The notes beneath the pieces are model-generated. The model ran no database searches, was not told where the DNA came from, and was given only the letters and a program-made list of their open reading frames with translations. From Mugil cephalus (lineage: Eukaryota > Chordata > Actinopteri > Mugiliformes > Mugilidae): a stretch of 64,000 nucleotides of DNA. The stretch spans positions 9,836,668 through 9,900,667 of the forward strand of contig NC_061777.1 of the NCBI RefSeq assembly GCF_022458985.1, read 5' to 3'. How positions within the stretch are numbered: the stretch's first letter is position 1; every line of letters begins with the position of its first letter. The translations under genes were made by a program, and so were the position numbers. Positions 42,317-53,189 of this stretch are shown one piece after another.

Positions 42317-45300
42317 TTAAAAGGAAGGGAAGAAAAAATAGCAGATGAAGCAGAATATGAAGAAGCCGATAATCCAGTTGACCGAGTAGATGTAGATGAT
42401 GACCATGTCCATGTCAAATCGCCAGCCTCGAGAGTCGTCCTCGAAGTCCATGGCGTCCAGACGGTAGCCTCCTCTGTGGGGGAACTGGCGTCTGGCGATG
42501 GGGCTGGGCTGCCTCTGGAAGCCTGCTAGGAAAGATAGGTTTTCATGAAAACGCCACAAATATATTTAAGTTATGTTATATTGTATTCCAATAGTTAAAA
42601 GAGGACAACAAGTTTGTGCACTTCGAGATTACCGACACCAAGAGGAGTCAGTGAAATGCGGAGAGTACATTACAATTGTTTGTAGTTTCTTTTTGTCAAG
42701 TCGGTATCTTAAAATTTGACCTCTTTCAACGCAGAGTCCCCTACTAATGACATTACAGGAGAACCTCAGAAGGCCCATGTCCATTCTCTGATGAGTCACA
42801 ACTGTTTTGTGGGTACAAAAGGCTGGTCATAATGTAATGTCTGATCGGTGTATACCACTGAAGCTTTGAGGTACTTTGGGGATAAATAGGTAGAATAGAT
42901 AGTGACTCACAGGGGAAAACTATTTGTTGTATTTAGCTTTATCCATTTCATTTTTTGTGCTGCTGAATGGCGAATTAAAACGTTCACCTCCAAAAATGCG
43001 GAAGAGTTTCCGGCAGCTCGGGAGAGGCCACTTTGCGCAACTTGCTTTCTGAAAGTTCTGTTTCCGGGAAAGATATTCCTTTGGAAATAATGTCCTTGCC
43101 GTTTGGTTCAGTTCTGCAAGAAAAAGACAAAGAGGTAAACTTGATATTATCATAAGTGAACGTCTTACTCACATATCCACGTCCTGATTGCCGGGATGGA
43201 TAGTGTTTGATTTATTCAGCGCGTTCAAAAATAGCAGAGGCAGCGTCACAGCCATGATTTTCTCCTTGTTCCGTTTTCAGTGTGACCTTGGCTTTGGTAA
43301 TCAACACAAGAATCTAATCTAGTCATCTAATCATTAACAAGAGCCCTTAGTGCGTCTACAGTCCTCCCTGACCCTCACTTTCTACATAGATCTAGAATTG
43401 GGCCAACATGAATCACTGAAGTTCATTACTTATTCATGGTTTCAGCCAAATCAGAATGCATTGTATGCAATCAGTGGGCAGCCATCACGAGGTTACACAC
43501 ACCATATATGATGTATTAATGCTTAAGGTGCAAAACAACATGATATTATGATACATTTTATAACACTGATGTGTCACATACAGTGTTTCATTCTTCACTG
43601 GTTAAATAAACAAGTTCAAAACATCTGTTCTTATTGTAGTGTAGTGCACTTTTTTTCTTTTTTTTTCCCCACACCTAAAAGGACTACTATATCTTATTTC
43701 CATCAGAAAGCACCAAATGAAAGTGTTCTGATAGTGTTTGATTTTTTTTTCTCTTCTTGGTCTGAGTGACTCATCTGGTCAGAGCTGAACTAAAGGTCTG
43801 CACTGATCCCTATGGGACATCTGCAGCTGGGCCCTCTGAACAATCTGGAGCTTAGATGTTGTTGTCTGTGCAACAACCAACAAACATAGGAACACACGTA
43901 TACCTGAAACACACGCAATCCCCTATTTTCTTTTTTTTCTTTTCTTTTTCTTTTGAGTCTGTGTAATTTCATTTTAAAATAAACTGGTCATTCCACTTTT
44001 ATGCTATTTTACTGTAGCTATCATCGCATTAAGTTCATTATCTCACCCTTTTGGAAGAAGACGTGAGTGATGACGCTTCTGCACAGGGGGCAGGGGGTAT
44101 TGGTGGGGTTGCTCTTAGCCAGCGTCCTCAGACAGGGTTCACAGAAGATGTGGCTGCAGGGATGACACATGTAAGGACTGAAGTACACATCCAAGCACAC
44201 AGCGCAGATGTAACCTTCTCTGTCCCTGGTGCTCAGGGCCTCGTCAGTCTCGCTCCCGTTGCTGCTGCTGGTGCTGCTGCTGCTGCTGGATGGGTTCCCC
44301 GTTGAGCTCTGGATGCGGAGAAAGATGTAGGAAGGACAATTTTAAACAATGATGAATCGAACAGCCTCTATCGAAGGTTTAGAGCAGCGTCAGTTTGCAT
44401 GCATGTGCGAGCAAACCTCTTTTCTTGCATGATTGCAGACCTCCTGCGCATTCAGATAAATATTAAAATATTAAAAATATCTTTACGTATGAGGTAATTT
44501 GGGCAATTCTAGTTTCGTGAGAAGCTTTCCACAGGATTTTAATTGAATTGCCTCTTTTATCTCAACTCCCATGTCTAACTTCTGCACAGTCCTTTGCATA
44601 ATCATGGTGTTGTCTGTATTATCCCTACAACATATAAACGCAAAAGCTGGCAACAAATATACGCTTGAATGTCGACTTTCACAGTCCCCCCGAGATTCTC
44701 TTCTTGAATTCTTTCCTCCTTTTCACTTTTCACGCTGTTTGATGAGTGTAAATCTCTCGGACGCTCGTCAGAACAGAATAATCATATGTGTGAAGGCATT
44801 AGGGTGTCAGGTGTGAGTTCAGGGGAGTGAAATGTTTACCTGTCTAAATCTTCTCGCATCTAACTGTAAAGCATAAACATTGGTTATGAGAGGGAGAAAT
44901 CTGACCGTGGCATCGACAGTCTTAATTCAAACTACATTCGCTTCACAGAAAACAGCGAATCCCAGGATGCACCATTGAATCTACTGAATCTACCAAACTG
45001 TTCCTTAACCTTGTGATGTCCAAGCTTTTGTTACTTTTTTAAAATAATAATAATAATTGGTTAGTGCAATTTTATTTTAAATATCTGAATATTTCTATTT
45101 CCCCTAATCTTCAGATTCCTCTCTTCTTCTCAGCTTCCATCTTGTCTTCCTATTGTCCCTGCACCTGAAATCCATATTCAACTTCCAAATCCCAGCTATA
45201 ACTCATGCGAGAGGATGTAAGAAAACACGAAGGGTATCTGGGGCTTCTCGTGTCCCCACGTCCTCTTGAGACACGCAGGCCTCCAGGGATCGGTATCTAA

Positions 45301-48289
45301 AGCTCGGTGTTGAAAAATCTTGCAGGCGTTTCCAGAGTAATTACCACTTTCTCACCCAGGGGGAGCTCCAGGGACTTCCCTGTCGCGCCAGCCCAGCCTC
45401 CCAAGGTGTGTCATTAACACAGAGGAGGACACAGAGGTCCCTTCCTGGTAACATGCACTGTGGCAGGTTAGCTAAGTTAGTTACACTCTTAGTTACACTG
45501 CTAAGTGGACCCATGAATATGTAAATGGATGCAACGATGCATTCTATAACACACAGAACTAAAGTTAACATTTTTCCTGTGTTAAATATCCAATTTACCA
45601 CTTTAACTACAGAAGGTGGAATCTGATTTCACAGACAAATCCCACAGCCCAGCCCAAAACCGCGTTTTGTGTAAACTTTAAAGAAGTATAATTTTACAAA
45701 AGCAGCGTCTGCAACAACAGCACTTTAAGCAACTGCTTAAACCGCACTGGCCGCAATTATAACAGCCAACACTAATGGATAAAATCACTTCCTGTTGTCT
45801 GCTCTTGCATAACAGCACATCTCAGCGTGCACCACTTACAGACTCTACACTGTATGCGAAAAGTATCATGTGACATTGTGCTCATTGGAACAGAGTGGTG
45901 ATTCTGGTGGAAAGGACTTTCTAGGACTTCTTCTGCAAATTCAGAAAGCAGACTAAAATGACTAAAACTTTTCCAACTGTTATGCAATTTTAAAATTCGC
46001 ACCTGAAATCTAGCCCAAACTTTCCTGTCAGAGGTTTTAAATCCAGGCGAAGCTGAAGAAAGTATGGGCTAAAAGCTACTGCTGACCAAGCACTTTAATG
46101 AAGCACAAGAGCCTGTTACATAAGCGCTGTGGCTGTACCGATCTCAGCGAGATCCCTAGTGAATGAGTGCAAGCGCGCCAACAAAAAGTTGGACGGAGCA
46201 GAGAAAAGACCATGCAAAAGGTTTGCGCAAGCTCCCCCAGTTTCCCCTGAGTAAATAAAAGTTTATCCGAATGGTTAATAGGACAAAGGCCCTTCTTTTG
46301 CCCCCCTGAAAGTCAGCGGAGAAAATCAATACCACTCTCAGGTATATGGAGCAAGAGCAACGAGGTAGCTTTCCTAGCTTAGGGAGCATCCTGGACTTCT
46401 CCAAAGTTCAAATATAAGTCCACTAGTGTTCACTTTCATGCATTTTCTGCATCTGTTCATTCCCAGAGACGTAATCCATGTTGTAATGGACATCATAGCT
46501 GAACATTAACACACCAATCCTAGCGAACGGGGGGGATATCTTAACTAAAAACAAGTATAATAAGCAAGGGGCGATCAAATTAGGAAATGGACATGATGAA
46601 AACAACTAATTCTATTCTGCTTTCTGCAAAACAGTAGTCAGAGTAATTTCAGTCTACCAACGTGACTGTAGATCTGCGGCAGCCAATCAAATCGGAATCT
46701 GCTCTTTTGTCTGGCTGGTTTTGAAGGGCTCTCTGCCCAAGCCTCATCATGCAGCTAATTCAGATGTAACCCCACTTTAAATTGCACACACAATGGCTAT
46801 TGAAATGAGCTGGGTCCTGATATGGCTGCCGAAAGTCAGAGTCTAGATGAAATAAACACACACACGCACACATTTTCATATAAGGTGCTAGAAATAAATG
46901 CAATGAAAAGTAGATGCGATCCAGAAATGTTTAGCTCTGATTTCTGTGCGTGTTGTTTTGCCCGACACACTCATGCACTCACAGCTTTTACTTGTTTTGC
47001 ATCAACCTTCCATTTTAAAGCGTAAATAGACCCTGAGTGGATCGAAGTAATTTAAGGCGGAAGAGCTGGACTATAAATCTCAGGGAATCACTAACCTACC
47101 ACTACTTCTGCAGCAGTTTGTCAGTGGTCACAAAGAAACAACACATTACTTCAGTAGTTGCATTGCATCAACATGGTATCAGATGGCTAAAAATAGATCG
47201 TTCGAGCCCTTCCTCGTCTAGAACAGCAACATCAGGGACAATATTCAGTGCCATTCAGTGTCATTCACCTGTCTGCTCTCGTGCTGTTGACTCTGTCTCC
47301 ATTTCTCCCTTCTTCTCTGCCTCCTCCTCAGGCTTTTAATCCTGTTCTTCTGTCTTTTACTCATCCTCCTCTCCTCGAGGGAAACAAAAGGCGGCACGAC
47401 TGCAGAGGTCAGCGTTTGACCCATCACCTCCATCACGCCGCTGCCCCCTTCCTCACCATCTTCCCCATTCTCCTCGTCTTCCTCCTCCTCCTCTTCCTCC
47501 TCCCGTACCTCTGAGAAGGTGAGGAGTGGAACGTGTGTCGATCCCCGGCGGCTTTGCGTTCTCACCTCCACCCAGAACGGATCCGGCTCTCTGGATGGGC
47601 TGAATGTGTAGCGGTGCAAGTCTGCAGCGGTCGGCCTGGATGAGAGTCTATGAGGAGACAGAGGTATGGTTCGGGTTTGGACTGCAGGCCAAGGGGACTG
47701 AGAGTTTGGACTGGAAGAGGACGTCCGTGTGCAGCCAATGCCCTGAGGTCTAAAACCTGTGTGCCCTCTCTGTGAGCCGTTTGATCCTTCTCCAGCCTCC
47801 AAAATGCTGTTTAAGTGAATATCAGAATTACTGCTGGACAAACTTTCACTGCTTCCTCGTCCATGTGTGTCCTGGGCTCCATCCTCACGTGTGTCAGCTC
47901 TTTCCATCTTTCTCTGCCTTTGTTTCCCTCTTTCCCTGGCCCCTGAATGGTCGGCACTCACTCTCTCCTCACCCCTGTCCTGGTTTCCCTCTCTCCATCT
48001 TCCTCTGTTGTCTTCATGGCAGGTCTTTCTGAGCGCTTTTCTCCCTGACAGGGGAGGCCTCACCAGCTGCTCCACACTGCTCGAACCTCTTTCTCCGGCT
48101 GGATCTGCACTCCTTAGTCTAGGTCTCACTGTCTTAAAGCACAGCAAGTGAGTCTCATTGTTACTGTTTTCTTCCCTGGCATCCTCAGTTTCACTATGTC
48201 CAACTCTGCTTGAGCCATTTCCACCAGAAGCTCCCACATGGGAGCTCATGACGGCACTTTCAAGCCCCCCAGTTAGCAACACAGCACAT
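42317..48289 (-). CDS. rnf180: E3 ubiquitin-protein ligase RNF180 (RING and C-terminal membrane anchor), 5' end uncertain
   Basis: Coding segments in transcript order: about 48289-47269, 44308-44047, 43113-42988, 42522-42317 (TAA), frame-continuous with GT-AG introns. From the first ATG (48249) it is 524 residues. The long first segment is low-complexity, with an acidic Glu run, ending in a basic block ([19 protein letters not shown]) that matches the family. A Ser run follows, then a C3HC4 RING at about 362-403 (CAVC ... CSHIFCEPC ... CPLC). [20 protein letters not shown] and DFEDDSRGW are family blocks. The C-terminus is one membrane helix ([18 protein letters not shown]...). RNF180 is an ER-membrane ligase that ubiquitinates targets such as ZIC2 in mammals. 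The N-terminal Cys-rich domain is not found intact upstream: an in-frame TGA sits at 48303-48301, and 48289 is a weak acceptor. It is divergent from htr1a, as in mammals. Confidence 0.9.
42745..42856 (-). repeat. Terminal fragment of the ATAATATTATGACCACC repeat family in rnf180 intron
   Basis: It ends GGCTGGTCATAATGTAATGTC then TGATCGGTGTATACC, the expected other terminus of the family seen at 17409. Confidence 0.45.
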
Positions 48290-48396
48290 CTGATGCAACT
48301 TCAGAGTAGAGCTAGCCCGGTCTTCTCCCTGTCATCCTTCCCCTCGGTCTTCTTTCTGCCTCCCACTCCTTCTGGATCTATAGATTAAAGCCCCCC

Positions 48397-48590
48397 TTTT
48401 AGGAGCTAGAGGGACTGTTCCAGTGTAGAGGAGGAGAGTAGTGCAGCTCTCTGCCTGGGCCTATCCTGCCCCTGTTAGCCCCCCTGGGGCATTCCACACT
48501 GTTGACAAAGACAAAGTCCCTCCGGTTGAGCCCCATTACAATTGGCGCACTGTTCATGGCCTCACTATTGTTCTGTGTGACCTATAGAAA
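48397..48590 (-). pseudogene. Possible relic of the rnf180 N-terminal zinc-binding exon
   Basis: On the minus strand, after an acceptor-like TTTTCTATAG at about 48592, two overlapping frames each resemble half of the RNF180 N-terminal motif (C-x2-C, Gly-Ala, then F-x-FV and C-x2-G): one gives CANCNGAQPEG, the next gives DFVFVNSVECPRG. A one-base shift would be needed between them, and stops follow before the main rnf180 exon. It may be a decayed exon or an assembly indel; the similarity is short and judged from memory. Confidence 0.3.
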
Positions 48591-48599
48591 ACACACCAC

Positions 48600-51400
48600 T
48601 ATGCAAGCACTGAACTCACAAAAATAAGTTGAAAAAGCCAGAGCCACCTTTTTTCCCCTCATGTCCACAACCGTGGTGTCAGCTTTTTTTCAATCAGTAG
48701 TTGATAAGCAGAACACAGCGTGTAGGTATTTATATGTGTATAGTTTCCACTGGTGCATTACTGTCAAAGACTTCCTGCACAAAAGAAACGTTCAGACTCA
48801 ATAAAAATCTAACTGCATTTGTGGAAAATGTCAATACAACCACATCAATGCTGCTTTGTTCCAACATGAGATCTTATTGTCTCTAAATAAGGAATCTGAG
48901 TGAAGGACGAGAGATTATTTGCTGGAGTAATGACCAAGAAAGTGTGACTAGACTAGATTAAATTAATTAGTTAGTAGTTTAAGCTTTAGTCTTTCCAATT
49001 TAAAGCTGACTAGCAAGAGAGTAAACAATAAAGTTGTTTAAATGTTTTTATTTCAGCATATTAAAGGAGCAGCGTCACTGTTTCCGTGATTGTCACAGCC
49101 CCATTTGTTGTGACCTTTTACACACCTGTCTCTTCTGCCACCCAATAGAGCCCCCCTCCCCCCCAACCCCACCCCCAGTTCCAGTCATCCACATCGCCGC
49201 ACCCACCTCACCTGCTTTCCACCTCCCATCGCGTCATTCTTGTCTCTTGTATTGCTAATGTTGTTACAGTTTTTCATTCCAGAAAGCTTGATTTTCACCA
49301 TCATTTTAATGCTGGCCCAATTTATGTATGCATTTGGATCCTCCTGTTTTCAATATGTTCTCTCCATGACTGAAAATGTCTAATTGTTTCAAGGAAGGAT
49401 GGCAGAAATATGAAATTGAAAAGTTTTTATCTGGACTTCATAAATACTTCCACAATGTCTATTTTGGTTTCTCTCTTTGGTACAGACATCCTCCAGATTG
49501 TGGCCTAATGAGCCTCTGTTGTCCTAAATACTCTCAACATCATGCAGCCACTCTGGGATTACTTGAAGACACAGCCCAAATCAACAGATGTGGCAGTCTC
49601 CCTGGGGTGCTTAGGACAAACTACCGGATGTACATTTTGAAAAACTGTGTGCTAGAGCACCAAGGAGAGCTGGTGCTGTTTAAAAGCAAACAGCACCAAT
49701 GATGCAAACACAGATTTAAATTAGTCATTTTCTGTTTACCTCTATTTGGATGGAGTTAATATGGACAGTTCAGGACTATAGTTATAAAGAATATTCACAA
49801 AACGTCAGCCTGGTATATTTGGATGAAGCTATTGTTGCATGATGCCCAGGTCATGGTAGATATCATACAGAAGAGGGAGGACATCCTTGGACTGAGCCGT
49901 CAACTGAGTGATGTTAAATAGCCAACCTATTGTCCAATAGGACACATTGTTGCGCCTCATCTTTCAGAAAAGAAAAACACAAATACTTTTGTGAGTTGAA
50001 TGTATTTCTATTTCACTATACATTTACAGTAGATCACTGTAAGATTCAAGAAAAACGATTTTCACAGTAATTTACTATTTCACAGTAATACACTAAATAA
50101 CAGTAATATATTGTGAATATTACAGTAAAATCTTGTAATGTTAAAATATAGTAATTTACTTTGGCAAATTACAGTAAAATGTTGTGACACGTACACATGA
50201 AAGACATGAAGTCCATAGTCCGTCTTCGCGAAAAAAGCTGAAATATTTCTACCCATGATTGTACCTATTTTAGAAATAGCCTGCTGCAAGTTGAGATTGC
50301 TCAGCAGGAAGAATTTATTTACATATGATGTCAGTAAGATGTCTTTGTATCTCGCTAGTTAATTTGTGTGTGTTTCTGTGCACCCGATCTAATTTAAGGT
50401 TTTAAATTAACATTCTCGCATTTTTGTCCATTTTTAACATTTAGATCCTTTGCACTCATATTCGGAACAGCGTGACCCAACACGTGTTTAAAAATAATTC
50501 GATTCGTGGAAACAACACCTCCTCCTTCCTTGCACTGCAAAGTAACTCTCTTTAATCATCCCACCTTCTCCCCAGAGTCCGATCCTTCCCTGACCTCGAA
50601 GCACTGATGTAACTGCGTCCATCATTTGGGGCAATACCCGCTGTGGACAACAGATGGCAGCAGCATTCCTCTCTGTATCGTCGAGGCGCTGTCCTTGGTT
50701 CTGAAACCACCTTTAACTCTCAGCGCTCAGGACGTTTCCCCATCTTTCCAAGTGAAACCGTAAACTGTCTGACTGTTTGTGATCCTTAGTTATAGCGACA
50801 ATTATTATTTGAGCTATTTTACTTGATGAGAAACGCTTGTTTCAAATGAAGCTGTCTTTAATGACAAGTTCATTTGGAGCGAAAAGAGAGTTTTACGCAA
50901 TACCCACCGACTGAATTCCCTTTTTGATTTTTTGATTGTTTTCTGATATCTTGTTATTTTCTAATAAAATCATGTTAAACCCTCGATTGAATCAACGCTT
51001 TGAGAGGCAGGTTAAACTAATAAAAAATAAATAAACATAAAAAAATCCACGAAATTAGTCAGTATAAGTCCAAAGAGTAAAATAAAGGAGGGAAGAGAAG
51101 ACAGCGGAGTTCTGCGCTCTGGTCGGCTGTCTGCAGCGAAAATGGAGCAACAAGGAGAGTTAAAGCACAAAACTCCAGGGCGACCTCCTCCCGGTCTGAC
51201 GTACCCAAAGCTGTTGGTATAAATGAATTCACGGCGTCACCCAGCTCAGATGACTCGCAGTACCAGTGAGCGCACCCGGCTGTCAACACTCATGGGCTGC
51301 AAAACACACACCCCCTCACACACACACTCAGAAACACGTCTGCGTCATGCGTCCTGAGAGCGACAGCACGAACTCGGTAACTCCGATGGACGCGGCAAAA
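48600..51400. other. Divergent intergenic region between rnf180 and htr1a
   Basis: No exon of the missing rnf180 N-terminus was recognised. A plus-strand frame at 49376-49702 (108 residues) is unexplained and may be a transposon fragment. A repeat rich in ACAGTAA lies at 50020-50190. From about 50500 the sequence is more GC-balanced and probably contains the htr1a promoter and 5'UTR. Confidence 0.4.
50020..50190. repeat. ACAGTAA-rich inverted-repeat element
   Basis: It contains many close copies of ACAGTAA(T) and its complement TTACTGT-like ends (for example TTTCACAGTAATTTACTATT and AATTACAGTAAAATGTTGTG). Small fish DNA elements of this kind are frequent. No coding capacity. Confidence 0.4.
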
Positions 51401-51412
51401 CGCACGGCGTCG

Positions 51413-51437
51413 GCAGCAGCAGCAGCAGCAGCAGCAG
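51413..51437 (+). repeat. (GCA)8 repeat in the htr1a 5' leader
   Basis: Perfect GCA/CAG units ending 83 bp before the htr1a ATG. Probably transcribed as 5'UTR. Confidence 0.8.
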
Positions 51438-51520
51438 TCTGAGGGGCTGTGTGCCTCCTGCTTATTTGTCCAGCTGCGTGTCCCCCACTGCTTTGGGAAA
51501 GTTGTGCTCTGAGTCGCATT

Positions 51521-52798
51521 ATGGATTTTATAGCAACAAGCAGCAACGGCAGCAACGCGACCAGCGGTTATCCTGAAGGGGTGGACTTGGTTGGCGACGG
51601 TGGCAGGGGTGAGAATGACACTGGATCTGGGTCTCTGCCAGAGCTGGTGCTCGGTTACCAGATTATCACCTCTCTGCTCCTGGGGGCCCTCATTCTCTGC
51701 TCCATATTTGGCAACGCGTGCGTCGTGGCAGCCATCGCCCTGGAGAGATCTCTCCAGAATGTGGCCAACTATTTGATCGGATCCCTGGCCGTGACAGACC
51801 TCATGGTATCAGTGCTGGTTCTGCCAATGGCGGCTCTTTACCAAGTTTTAAGCAAGTGGACTTTGGGGCAGGAGATCTGCGATTTATTTATCTCTCTGGA
51901 TGTACTGTGTTGCACATCATCCATCCTCCACCTGTGCGCAATCGCCTTGGACAGGTATTGGGCCATAACCGACCCCATAGACTATGTAAATAAACGGACG
52001 CCAAGGCGAGCTGCGGTCTTGATAGGCGTGACTTGGCTAATTGGTTTCTCCATTTCTATTCCGCCTATGTTAGGCTGGAGAAGCGCCGAAGATAGGGCGA
52101 CCCCCGACCAATGCATCATCAGCCAGGACCCGGGCTACACCATCTATTCCACTTTTGGGGCTTTTTACATCCCTCTTATCCTCATGTTGGTCCTGTACGG
52201 GCGAATATTCAAGGCTGCTCGCTTTCGGATTCGAAAGACAGTAAAGAAAACGGAGAAAGCAAAAGTGTCAGAAAAGTGCTTGGCCGTGTCTCCGGCCATA
52301 TTCCACAAGAAAACCAACGGGGAGGCCGGTGGCAAAGGCTGGAAGCGCGACAAATCTAAACCCAGCTCTCCGTGCGTAAATGGCGCGGTGAAGCATGGAG
52401 ACGAGGGCGAGTCACTGGAGATCATAGAAGTTATCAGCAACTCAAAGACGCACCTGCCTCTGCCCAACACCCCCCAGTCCTCACAGGGCTACGAAAATAT
52501 GAATGAAAAGAGCTCGGGGGCGAAGAGAAAGATCGCACTAGCCAGGGAACGTAAAACGGTGAAAACGCTCGGCATCATCATGGGAACTTTCATCTTCTGC
52601 TGGTTGCCGTTTTTCATCGTCGCCCTAGTGCTGCCTTTCTGCTCAGAGAGCTGCTACATGCCCGAGTGGCTGGGCGCTGTCATAAACTGGCTGGGCTACT
52701 CCAACTCTCTCCTCAACCCCATCATATATGCCTACTTCAACAAAGACTTCCAAAGTGCTTTCAAGAAGATTATAAAATGCAAATTCCACAGACCGTGA
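51521..52798 (+). CDS. htr1a: 5-hydroxytryptamine (serotonin) receptor 1A
   Basis: Single-exon GPCR of 425 residues (human 422), start [12 protein letters not shown]. The ORF is open further upstream but without an ATG; this start follows a GTCGCATT context. The N-terminus has N-glycosylation sites at N9, N12 and N32. Class-A landmarks: D127 in SLDVLCC (amine-binding Asp of TM3), DRY 144-146, disulphide pair C120/C198, CWLPFF 360-365 in TM6, NPIIY 399-403 in TM7. The third intracellular loop (about 233-345) is long, as in 5-HT1A. Intronless structure is normal for this gene. It couples to Gi/o, lowering cAMP and opening GIRK channels, as autoreceptor and postsynaptic receptor. The tail ends KCKFHRP: C420 is kept, while the second palmitoylated Cys of mammals is His. 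Teleosts often have two copies (htr1aa, htr1ab); I cannot tell which this is. Divergent neighbour rnf180 supports orthology. Confidence 0.98.
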   Translation: MDFIATSSNGSNATSGYPEGVDLVGDGGRGENDTGSGSLPELVLGYQIITSLLLGALILCSIFGNACVVAAIALERSLQNVANYLIGSLAVTDLMVSVLVLPMAALYQVLSKWTLGQEICDLFISLDVLCCTSSILHLCAIALDRYWAITDPIDYVNKRTPRRAAVLIGVTWLIGFSISIPPMLGWRSAEDRATPDQCIISQDPGYTIYSTFGAFYIPLILMLVLYGRIFKAARFRIRKTVKKTEKAKVSEKCLAVSPAIFHKKTNGEAGGKGWKRDKSKPSSPCVNGAVKHGDEGESLEIIEVISNSKTHLPLPNTPQSSQGYENMNEKSSGAKRKIALARERKTVKTLGIIMGTFIFCWLPFFIVALVLPFCSESCYMPEWLGAVINWLGYSNSLLNPIIYAYFNKDFQSAFKKIIKCKFHRP

Positions 52799-53181
52799 CG
52801 ACAAAGACAGACTTTTTTCGTTTCACTAAAATGTGGAGCAATTAAACGGGACAGCGGCAAATGTTCACAGACTGTATAGAGAAGCAAAAAAAATAAAAAA
52901 TAAATATACAGACTTCATTCAGGGACAGTGTCTTTTTGGTGTTGGAGGATCGTGTAAAAATGAACCACCGATAAAATGAGACAAGACAGAAACTTTTGGC
53001 TCTCAATGTACAAGCTCATGTTTATTCACTGTTGTAGCTACAGTATATAGTATAGCCTATATGCAAAGACAGCCATCGTTGTATTGCCATGCAAGACGTG
53101 TCATGTGCTGATTCCATGCATTTTATCATGAGGCACGCGGGGGTTTTCCTTCCCACGCCATGAGCTTTGTAGCACTGAAAC

Positions 53182-53187
53182 AATAAA
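53182..53187 (+). terminator. Probable poly(A) signal of htr1a
   Basis: AATAAA within CAATAAAAGC, 384 bp after the stop. An A-rich AATAAA cluster near 52890 is an earlier candidate. Confidence 0.45.
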
Positions 53188-53189
53188 AG

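Noticed and set aside
44051..44305. Plus-strand frame opposite the rnf180 RING exon
   Set aside because: It is the antisense shadow of the RING exon, whose cysteine pattern is on the minus strand.
51449..51520. N-terminal extension of htr1a in the same frame
   Set aside because: There is no ATG in the extension, and the family N-terminus begins at the ATG at 51521.
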